NCBI GenBank assembly: GCA_020055645.1
Contig: CM034548.1
Coordinates: 26,648,201-26,712,200, forward strand
Direction of reading: 5' to 3'
Source of the DNA: Tomocerus qinae
Lineage: Eukaryota; Arthropoda; Collembola; Entomobryomorpha; Tomoceridae
Length of the DNA: 64,000 bases
Part shown: positions 53,501 through 64,000 of the stretch, piece after piece
Layout: every line of letters begins with the position of its first letter
Numbering within the stretch: the stretch's first letter is position 1
Translations under genes and position numbers: made by a program
The notes under the pieces: model-generated
Database searches by the model: none
Told to the model about the DNA's origin: nothing
What the model saw: the letters and a program-made list of their open reading frames with translations, nothing else

Positions 53501-56500
53501 CAGCGACGCTCTACCGAATATCATAAATAAGTATGATGAAACTCAACTTCAACACATCACCGTTGACATCGCCCTTTCTTCCTTCCAGTCGGTTTGATCC
53601 ACAAACGTGGAGACAAACATGACCCATGAATTTAATAACAAAAAATATATACCAAAGTCAGCAGGAAACGTATTGTCTATACCTTAGCTAAATAAAATAA
53701 AAATATTATGTTTATTTCACTGATCATGTCAAAGCTTACCATAACATTTAGTTACATATCTATGTACGTACTGTACGTAGTCTATTATACTAAAAGCTGT
53801 TAAATATAATATCAATACTATAGTTTCCATTATAATATTTCCTTAAATCTCAATGTGCTATGTATTAAAGGAACTAATGAACGACACTACATGAGACTCA
53901 AATTCTTTTAGCATTTGGTGTTCCTTATAACAACAGTAATTTCGTAACTTCATATTTATCATTAACCCCTATGCACTGTACTGGAGACTTTTTCTTAAAC
54001 GATGACAAGGTTTCTCTTCTTTGTCTTCATTTTTTGTGTTAAACTACCAGCATAACAAATTCCTTACATTCATGCGACATTACACAAATCCAAATACAAG
54101 GTAAAAGTGACATATTATTTAACTTACAATTTTCCCCCCACCAACTAACTAAAATCAACATTCCATCTTCAAATCTATGTGGGTAAACTTTTTCTAAAGC
54201 CATAAAATACATTTAAAACTTGACAAACTATTCATTTATGGGTTTACGCTATATTTATAAGTTTTCTATTAAATAAGGTGCAATTTTGTTATATTTTTCA
54301 CTCTATTTCCTAGTACCTCTTCGGGCATTGATTTCTCTATTGAAATTTGACGCTAACTAAAAATCTTACTATAACGAAAGGTATTTTACAATAGGGTAAA
54401 AGTATGAATGGAATTTTGTTTTATTCGTATACCAAAATCTAGAAAATCAAAATATTTTGGCATAACTTTTCGTTGCATTTGTGAATCTGGAAATATTTTT
54501 GTGGTATTAAATACCTTTAAAGTTAATCTGAGTTTTGCCTTGTTATTCACAACGATAAGTCTATTATGTAAATCATCTCGTGAGCTTTCCCCATTTAATC
54601 CTACCTGAACATTCCTTTTCATCTTTAATCTCTTTGACGATTTCTGTTTTATTGAGTGGGCAAGGATTTAGTTGGTATTAGCATCGAAATATGTTATTGC
54701 ACCATTACTACGGCAATATTACATGCTGGACCCACTTTCAATGCGTGATATTAACATTACATGCAATACAAACCAAAAAATTGCATTTACCTCTATATAC
54801 AAAGGAATAAAAAACAGAATTACTACAATTTCACTTAACCCACACACAATTGAGAAATATAGATATTTGTTCCTATGAATTAATAAATATCTCATTTTGC
54901 CATTTCGTATAAATAATTACTTATTTTCGATTGATGAATATTTCTAAATGACTAAAAATGTAATTTATTGCTAACATTCATCATTTCATTACCTACAATT
55001 CTTTCATTTGTCGACCTGATAAAATGCTTTCACTGCTGTATATATTTCAAGGTATTAATATTTGCATTTCACCCGCTACTTCAGAAATAATATTGCCTCG
55101 GCAATTGGATTTCGCAAATTATTTATTCATCACATTGCACATAAGTTTCAGGTGCACGCGTAAGTTTTCGTCTCCCTACTTTTGAATATATTTTGTTGAG
55201 CTATATAACTAAATAGGTATACACTCCTATATAATTTATTATTTATTTCATATTATTATTCATACATGTATTACTGCCCACTCATTACTTCCGTGGTGCA
55301 GCCCAAGTTCTTATAAATTACTTCCACTTTATCGTCAATGTATGTATGTCCCTTTACGTGGTTGACAAAATATCAAATATTTGCATGTAGACGGCAGAGT
55401 GGATTTTCTCTGCAATGTTTGTAGTTGAGTAATCTAAAATATAAATAGGAGCTAGTAGAGGTAAAGGACAAACGTTTATGGACAATATTTTTCATAATCT
55501 TCATGCGTCATTCAAACATTCTACGACAAAAATGGCAAAATTGCACTTAAAAAGGTTCTCGGAGCAAAAATGATGGTAGAGGACTAGTCGTGAATTATAT
55601 AACACACTCTAAGTAAAAATGCTTATCGACATTTCTACTAGTCATCCCTAACTGACAAAGAGTGAAAAAGACGGAATCCAATCTATCATCGAATAAATGT
55701 CAATTAAATCTATTTATAAAGCTAAGTGCCCAGGTTTTGAGTCTCGCTATTCGGAGTTGCTGACCAATGATCCAGATTTTCGTGAAATGAAAAATTATCC
55801 AGGCAATATCGGTGTATCTACTATTATAACAGAAGCCATTAGTCATTCAGTCCCTACAGATTGTGCATTACACGTGAAAGTCAAGTAGCCCACTTAACAT
55901 TACACTCAGCTACTTACTACTCTTACATAGAATATTATACACAATCCCAAATTTCGTTCACTAGTCAACATCGCAACTCCGTCATCGTGAAAATTGTAAG
56001 AAGTCAAGGCGAGGTTGGTTGGTGGGTAGCTTACATTGAGACAAATTCCCTCCTTTCACTATTTCCTAACATATTTCATGCGTTATCTAAGAAAGATCTG
56101 TTTGCAAAATGGAAAGTGGAACTACTGCAATAGCTAGTCATTCCCGTGACTTCCCGCTGCATATTAATTATTACCTCATGCCCCAAACACGCAAAGTGTA
56201 CCAAAGCATTAGTCTGCTCCACCGTAATGGGAAGGAATACCTTGAAGGTGTATCTCATTTAAATCTTGAATAAATCCCCTATGGAATAGCAACGTTACTA
56301 CCATTTCGTTACACACGTGAAACAAAAAAGCGAACGCCTGTCCAATCGCCAACAAAGAAATAAATGACAAAAAGAAAGTCGAAGTGAGTGAGGGTCTCTA
56401 AACACATGTTTATGACTCCTGTTTCAATATCATAATAATTCATCCTGTAAACTAATATTTTTTAACTTTGAAATTGCATATGTAGTCGTTACAATTACAA

Positions 56501-56761
56501 ACAATGAGTTAATATCAAAACAATAAATAACCAATAAAAAATAAATACGACATGTACATGGGACGAAGATTAGGTTGTCCAGCAAAATGTTAGTAGAATC
56601 GCTATAAATTACACTTTTTTATTAGCAATGTTGTAATTGAAAATAAAGGATTTCATTGCATAGTTGCACGCAATGAGAGAGCAAAATGACTTCATCTGAG
56701 AAATATGTAATTATATTGAGTATAATTTAAATGAAATAAATGATCTGGGGCAGGAGCCAGC

Positions 56762-56821
56762 GTGCATGTAATTAATGATTTTATGTAATACATGCTCTGG
56801 TGAACATGCAATTACATGTAC
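56762..56821. repeat. Nested inverted repeats of CATGTAATT type, 60 nt span
   Basis: GTGCATGTAATT at 56762-56773 pairs with AATTACATGTAC at 56810-56821 (12 bp including one G-T pair). The left arm can instead pair with TACATGC at 56789-56795, so two exclusive folds are possible. Its TAATTA, GCAATTA and TGATTTTATG words resemble homeodomain-type sites. Function unknown. Confidence 0.45.
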
Positions 56822-59800
56822 CCAGTGCGGGGGTATTAGTGGATTTCTCCTATACGACAACGACTCAATACGAAATCATATCCTCACTAAAAGCATAGTA
56901 ATAACGTGCCATAGATTTGACACAATGATAGTCACAAATTGGTTAATTTAGTAATTCAGGAGCACGTATATACTTGCAATATACAATGACTACAACCTGA
57001 CCATCCGACTCATTAAACACAATTCTCTTTGATATCGCATGCACACAGAAACAACAACTACCATGCAAATTCCAGGGCTTAGAAATAACGGAAAATTCAG
57101 GCAACTATTTAGGATACTCGGTCTATCTGACAGACACAAGCGTGCACTACTGGAAGTACAACGACCTATAACATTTCATAGAAAAGTCCTTCTATCAGTG
57201 CCACTACACTGAGCAACGACATTCTCGTTGTGTGACTGCGACAACCGTCAATTTCGATACAATTATTAATTGACAGGAGCACAACGTATCATTAGCCTAC
57301 AACTCTGAATGTTTGTTGGTTCCTCTCTTTTAAAAATACCAACAAAAAACAATTTCCGTGTTATGCTACATTTAAAAATGTATCCTTACATATCCCTCTT
57401 CTTGTAAGAAAAGGCTTGCTATACTTTTGGAGTAAGACTTTTGTCTAATAAACAAAATAGAAAATGGTAGACTAATTACACACCATAAAGCCCTTTGTTC
57501 CAACTTTTAGAACGTTGTGAAGCATATTATTTAAATTATTGTGTATATTTAAGGCGTATTTCGAATTTCCAATCTTTGTGCCATAAAGATTGTAGTATTC
57601 ATGCAAGTTTTAGCTCACACATGTTCACATACACTAAAGATGGTGTAAACACTTGAAATGTCAAAAGAAAGAGTAAAATTTGAGTACAATGGGGTTTTTG
57701 AGGCAGGGAATTTGTATAGAGACATGATGATAAGTGAAAGAAAAGGTATATTTACACATGATGTTGAATAACCGGGTTGCTTAGACACACATCGATGGGA
57801 GACAGAAAGAAGATGAGTGCGATGCATTGATGTGAGAATTGTATCTCAAAGACGGACAATGCATATAATTTTTAATCGCATTAGGAGTGCGAGAGAGGAA
57901 TTCATACATAAAACAAAGAGGGAAAGTAGAGTTGGGAAAGTTTTGCGTCATGCATTTGCTTTCACTTACACAGTAGTTACATACATAACTTACATGATGT
58001 GGATCCAAATAAAGCAACTGCTCCAACCCAGTAGCACAAAGAGAAACAAATGAAGAGAAAGGACCATGAGATGGTGAATTTGCCAAGTACTGCACTACTG
58101 TCTTGTCTTGCGTAGTCAACTAATTGTAAGCATCTCCTTCATCAACTCTAATGCACCGAGGCAAGGAGAAAGACAATGTCTATTTCGACTTCAAATAGTA
58201 AGTACATACTCTGGGACTAAGAACTCTCTTTACTCTTTGCATATTGCATAATACAGAATATGCTTGAGCGTCTTTTGTTCTGTCCTACTACATTCTGATT
58301 GCGAGTCAAATGAAGTCAAGTACTGCCACTACCATGAGGACTCTGCTACACACTCCACTTACACATACGTGCATAGAAAAAAACAGCCAGACTTCGAGAG
58401 TCATCATACTCAATTCGACTCTCGCTCCTATTGTCTTTCCAAATTTTATCTGTACATGTAAATATCTCCCTTTTTAAGAGTACATCGAGTCACGCAGTAT
58501 AGTATCATTTTCCCATATACTATATATACTATTATAATTGTACTATAATAATATCCCATAGCCATCCATGGAGAAAACAGTCCTGCACACGTTGGTCCAC
58601 AAACATTCAATATTTCCTATATAGACTTTTTTCCCACTTCATAAAACCCTGCATTAGATATTGACTTGAGTTAAACGCTAGAACAAATGACTATAGAAAA
58701 GGCAGAAACAATGTTAAAACATGCTTAAGGAAGAACACTTTATTGTTCTTCTCCTCGGATATTATCCCAAAAGTTTTCTCCTCCACCAACGTTCACGGAT
58801 GCACTACAGAACATTACGCTCCCACTACTTACTTACTTCAGTTCCCGATCCCCTTTCAATTTAACCTGACAATACATTGCACCGAGAAGTCCATAGAGCG
58901 TAGCCTGTAATAAACTGCAAGTAAAAAACAGCACTGTCAGCAAACGAGTGCCTTAATTACTGCCAAACAAAGAGAGCACAAATTTTTCCAAACTGTAGTA
59001 ACAGCCACACTTCTTGGAAATGGATCACACATTTAAAACATGCTTCCTAAAATAATAATAAAAAACGAGTAATATAGTACATTCTGAATAATTTGGTGTA
59101 GTTGCCACCGTTTTGAATACCTTCCCACGCAGTATAGAATGCAATATTTTACTAAGTCTCATTGGGGAGATGGTAGTAGTATGAGGTTGTTAGTTGTTAC
59201 TAACTGGGAAACATTAAGTTCACTTCCCATTAGTTTTAATATGGACGAAGGCTGGTCCTTAAGGAATAGGACGCGATAGGTAAACATCTCATAATAATCG
59301 AGAGCAAGAGCCTTCGCTGGTTGAAATACAATAAGTATAAAGATAAAGACAAAAGAAGTACACTGACGAGTTCTCTGATTACTTTCTGGAGACTTCTGAC
59401 TTAAGTACGACAGAGTAAAAGTCGATTTCAAAAGCTCGTAGCTTCCGCATGAGTCGAAATCCTTATGTTACATGTATCCATTTGTTCTCCATTTCTTTCT
59501 TTTGTTTCAACTCATCCACTCAGATATCATTATTACTTACATACATACAGAACCCATTGATAGAGAATAAAAGACGTGAGAGCTGTTTGAAAAGTGGAGC
59601 AAAGCCCAGAGACAATTCTAATTGTACGAGCTGGCAGAGCATAATATGGTTTTAATTCTTCTATTCTCTATAACTTTCCTTTATTCCTCTCACTCCATCC
59701 ACTTTCTCATTTGTCTAGATTCTACACTTGATACTCGTCCAGTCTCTAACTCCAAACTAAAGAAAGAGTATCTACCACCTCCATCCAACTATGCAACGCA

Positions 59801-61944
59801 CAGCTCTGGATAAATCCGAGACTGGAAATAACGAGGCTCAGACTAGAAACCGCCATGCCACTTTTCAGATAAATGCTAATACCTACCTACATTTTCCCAC
59901 TACGCCTAGCAGCACAAACCCAACTTTCCCTATCCAGTCATCCCATATTGGCATTTTCAGCTCTGCTCTATTGATGTGTAATCTCTCCCCCCAATCTAGG
60001 AATCAACTGGGGAAACACACAACACAAGTAACCATTCCCCAATCCCTTTCAAACACTACAGACCTACAAGAATATCCTTTTTATATACAACCCCAACTCT
60101 ATTACTACTATATTACCGTGAGAATCACTGTCAATATTATTATCTCTAAATACATAACCAACCTACGTTTACACTTTACCAAAATATTGTAACTAACATA
60201 ATATCCTCTAGCAGGAAATAACTTTTCGCTTTGTAAATTACTATTTGACTTAATTCCTGTTGATTTATAATTGGGACGGCAAGAATTGGAAAGGTTAAAA
60301 AACTATGACATTTCTTCTACTACAGATGTCAAGGGTCATAGTCATAATTTTAAATTTGTATCACGGTCGGTTAAAAAGTTAATCATATACACACTTAAGT
60401 AGGCACAAGTAAAAGAAAGGTTGTTCACTAGGAGATAGGTTAGTGTGCTAGAATAAACTACTTTCTCCTCGTGCAAAAAGGTATCTAATATTAAGGAAAG
60501 TCTGTATTTCCATGATAAAAGAAAGAATTGTATTTTACATCTTATTGTTCGTTTAGAAAGGAAAATCTATTCTCAAGTTGCAAAACCTTGGAGATTATTC
60601 AGAATACAAGTTGTGTCGACTGGCAAAAGGAAAACCATATTTTATGCATCGTCGTATAAAATAATATTGCAACAGTAGGTCCCTGTGTAAAAATAGTTCT
60701 ATATATCCTCACCCACTGCAACGATAACGATAAACATTAAAATGGGAAATTTTAGTAGCCTTCTGTTCTCCAGCTACAGTGCACTGGCTAGTACTGCCAA
60801 CCAACATTGTCCTGGCTGGCAATATAACGGTGCATAATGTAATATCTCTGCTTCAGCTATTGCAATGGCCAAACAGCATGAAAAGTCAGACATATTTGTA
60901 CTTATTTTTAACATATCTCTATACAGTTATCTAGAATGTGGCAAACATAGATTTGTAATAGTGTACATACATACTATAGGCCACAAAACATTTCACGACT
61001 ATGTCTCGACTACTTATTTCAACTACCTACCTCGAGTTGATATAAGAGACCTTCTATTAGTATAAGCATGGGAACTACCATTTACATTTTATTGCTTACT
61101 TTTCAAATGTCAACCTGGCAGCTAATATATTATGAGCATCGAAAACTCATAAAGTGAAATAGGGCTGATATAGAGAAGCGAAATCCACTGTGGATTTTTT
61201 CGTCTGAGATTATTTCTAGAACCATTCTCGCTTTTCCTTTTTTATTCCTTATTTTTTTCACTGTAAGTAGTCTGTAACAGAAGACAAACACATGTCACTT
61301 ATTTTTCTACGCACTCTGTTTCTCAAAAGCTTTAGCAAGCTTTACACACCCAGGCGCTCTCTTTGCTCACCAGTAAGCCATCTAATCTATACTACAATAT
61401 ATTACATTTGATGCTTTCAAAAGGTATATTATTTTTGAGTAGTCATAACACTATAAAAGAGCCTTCCCTGATTGTCAGATTTCCGACCAATGATAATAGC
61501 TCATGTTCTTTAATAGCTGTTCCTGGTACATTAAATACGACACACTTAATAAATTGAGAAAGATTGAACGGAGAAAATTTCAAAACAACTTTCGACAACT
61601 GCGCTTTATTTCCTATATATACAAGCTATAGTATAGACTATGCATAATTTCTCATGACTATTTATTCCGTCTATTCTGGACTCTGGACTATGAGATCCAA
61701 TCAACAAGAGAAATTATGCGTAGCACACTTAGAACATTGTATCCGGTTATATTTATATGCATAGTTGTCGGGTGATATATTTCCAGAAACTTTCCAATTA
61801 GACCCAACACGATATTTTCTTTTTTATTTGAGGCTCAAGTACATATTGAGCTATTTCATCGTGTCTACGATGAAATTACTTACATGTTAGTGTTGTACAC
61901 AGTTTGGGAAAAGAGTTGTGTGTTAACCATTACCAGCAGATCAG

Positions 61945-61982
61945 AAAACCACTCACTCACTCTTAGAGAGTGGAGTGGTTTT
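61945..61982. repeat. Hairpin-capable inverted repeat, 10 + 6 bp stem
   Basis: AAAACCACTC and GAGTGGTTTT form the outer stem. CACTCT and AGAGTG form the inner stem around a TAG loop, with an ACT bulge on the left arm. It is compact and well paired for its 38 bases but too short for a usual microRNA precursor. Confidence 0.6.
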
Positions 61983-63809
61983 GTCAATCACAGAAAGAAG
62001 GCTTAAGTTGATAGAGGAAAGTGCGTATGCGTAGCACAAAAGCAAAACTAGTACAATATTGGCAAATATAGTCGGATGGAACAAAAAGACCAACAAGCAC
62101 TTTGGGTTGAGACTAGTGATGAATTAGCCTGAATCTATCGTCTGTTATGGTCTTTAAGACAAGTGAGCTGAACTGAGCCGAGAAGTTCAACGCAAGAATT
62201 TATATGCACCTTAAAAAATGTACAAGATTTGAGCTGAAATCTTTAACCAAGTAAATGCCACAAAGGATATTCTTGGATCTCTCGCTAAGATGACTCCATT
62301 TAACGCATTACTGAATACCAAACGACATCATGTGTTCTATCTATACTAGGTATGTACAGGAGTGTGACAACTGACGACGAACTGAATACTTTCCCATCGC
62401 ATTTTCAGTTGCACTTATTCTACTTGCATTAGTGCACCTAAATTCAAACGTGGTGAAAAATCCTTTTTCCCAGCATTAAAAAATACAGCGTGATCCACAA
62501 ACCAACTTTTATCTATTTAATACATGAATATTACTTTTTTGCCAACTTTATCGTATTTTTTTTCTCCGGTTTATAAAACTTTGAGCTTCAATTATAAATT
62601 CCTAAACTCCTGTTGGTGTAAGAGATGTAAGATTGAACATTTTTTTGGAAATAGCATGCTCACCCTGTACAAAGCTATTCCAAGAGTATAGAATACGTTG
62701 AGTTAGTAGGAAAAGCAAAGCCACACGTCTCGTACAATCACAATCAACCGAAATTTTTGAACTACTCCTTGCAAGGTACTAGAATCTTACTTTATTCTTT
62801 AACTATGGTTGCGTCTGGCTACGGCTTGTCCTAATGAAAAAAGTTTACTTTTGTAACTCACAGATGAGAAGTAGATTAAAGTGAAAAAGCAAAATTAGAA
62901 CGTAGCGTAGGAAGCAACAAACTCACAATCAGTCTTTTGCTTCTACAGAACTAAGTTCAAGTAGAAAACCAAACTACAAGGAGAAAACCTAACTCGAAAT
63001 AAAACTATAATATGTTCTGAGTTTTGGTCAGTTATTTTATTACTGTGCACTTATAAAGAAAGAGCTGTTTGTGAAAGAGAAACGATAGAAGCCTCTATAT
63101 ATAAAACAAATAGGAATAAACAATATATGTAGCAGTCGTAATGAAGTAAATGGAGGTGGAAGATAAATGTTGTTGCTTGGATTTCCACTCTTGCAGTAGC
63201 TAATGTGGGTTAAATAAAACTATCCCTCTACCATTTAAGTATATTAGAGCATATAGCTTAGTAACTATAGATGTGTATCCAACTAATATAAAATTTGTTT
63301 TAAGACTACTTCATGTAATCGATAAAGCACCTTTGTGTACGATCAAACAATAATTTACTAAAGATCAGTAGTTCAGTGAACATTAGCACACAAGACATCA
63401 AAAAAGAGTTCAATTTTCACCCATTCAAATCCCTACAATTTCTAACTGGATAAGTATCTCGACTTTGATAAAGAACAACATTTTGTAGACAACTTTCGTT
63501 TTGAAATCCTTCTAGATTAAGTGATCGTTTAAGTTTTAGAGTTAGGTACTTAAAAGACCTAAGGCTTTTTGCAAACTTTGTCTAGGTTGGCTTCCAAATT
63601 AGGTAGATGACATGTATTTAATTATTCGATTAAGAAATGCCACCTCTGACTTTCCAATTTTAATGTGACTGAAGGCAGCTCCGCATGTTCTGACAAAATA
63701 GTTGATAAGCATCAAAATTTTAGTAGTGTGGTAACCCATTATTTTCAGTAAATTAGAAAAATGATAAGGTGCTTAGGTATTCTAATGGCCAAATATTGAT
63801 ACTAAATAA

Positions 63810-64000
63810 GTCAATTTAGTTCGTTTCTGTTCGGTAGTTTTCAGTAGCTGCACAATATCATTATTATTTCATTGCAACCTGCGGGTGACAACGGTCTGGT
63901 CTTGTCTTCGCCAAAGTGAGGCAGGCTGTCTGACAATACTTTTGCTTTTCTCCTGTCCGCCTGATGACAAAACGCGAAGTGGTGTTTCGCCCGTATTTTT
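63810..64000. other. GC-richer segment at the right edge, possibly part of an exon or mobile element cut by the window
   Basis: From about 63871 GC content rises to about 50% (65 of 130 bases by count), like the ephrin exon and unlike the surroundings. One plus-strand frame is open from 63810 to the edge, behind an acceptor-like TTTTCAG at 63838-63844. All three minus-strand frames are open from the edge down to about 63872. I recognise no protein in any of them. CTGATGA followed by CGCGAAG and a GCGAA/TTCGC inverted repeat loosely recalls the hammerhead-like ends of Penelope-type retroelements, but the GAAA core is not intact. Either reading is tentative. Confidence 0.3.

Larger units (their letters stand above)
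48595..63809. other. Right flank: mostly non-coding DNA
   Basis: No gene recognised. The part at about 48600-50150 is somewhat GC-richer, with several open frames of 60-90 codons on both strands that do not line up in one frame. A pyrimidine-rich block on the plus strand lies at about 59440-60190. Unrecognised frames at 53247-53597 and 55697-56258 look protein-like, but their lengths are within chance. Two hairpins are listed separately. Confidence 0.45.

Noticed and set aside
59791..60192. Plus-strand frame of 133 codons
   Set aside because: Lies in a pyrimidine-rich block that is poor in stops because of its composition; no domain recognised.

Overview
The window reads as eukaryotic, almost certainly animal, and mostly non-coding DNA. 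It is AT-rich, has no operon-like spacing, and contains no ribosomal RNA, tRNA, CRISPR array, transposase or reverse transcriptase that I can recognise. Reading frames of up to about 135 codons occur on both strands. Their number and length are about what stop-codon chance predicts at this base composition (a rough estimate gives two or so frames of 118 codons or more), so I do not call them genes.

One real gene piece stands out, on the minus strand at 32928-33073. It is the first coding exon of an ephrin, the membrane-anchored ligand of Eph receptor tyrosine kinases. It has a start codon with an in-frame stop upstream, a signal-peptide-like stretch, the ephrin first-strand motif VHWNTSNP with its N-glycosylation sequon, and a consensus GTAAGT donor. 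Ephrins are animal-specific, and the HWNT(S/T)NP wording is what I recall from insect ephrins, so the source is probably an arthropod. The species cannot be named from this window.

Layout in the direction of the gene (right to left). 33275-64000 is upstream flank, possibly with untranslated exons or the edge of a neighbouring gene at the far right, where GC rises to about 50% in the last 130 bases. 33074-33274 holds the presumed leader, with a TATA-like element and three short upstream open reading frames. The last of these ends in an ATGA overlap with the ephrin start codon. 32928-33073 is the exon. 1-32927 is read as the start of a very long first intron, since I could not find the exon carrying the rest of the receptor-binding domain.

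The remaining DNA carries short cryptic simple repeats (ACT/AGT, TACC/GGTA, CATA, GA), a few short tandem duplications, several hairpin-capable inverted repeats, and long blocks of purine or pyrimidine bias. Homopolymer runs seem never to exceed about eight bases. None of this amounts to a demonstrable new system. The points most worth checking are the ephrin exon with its leader, the size of its first intron, the GC-rich right edge, and a few coding-like but unrecognised frames.
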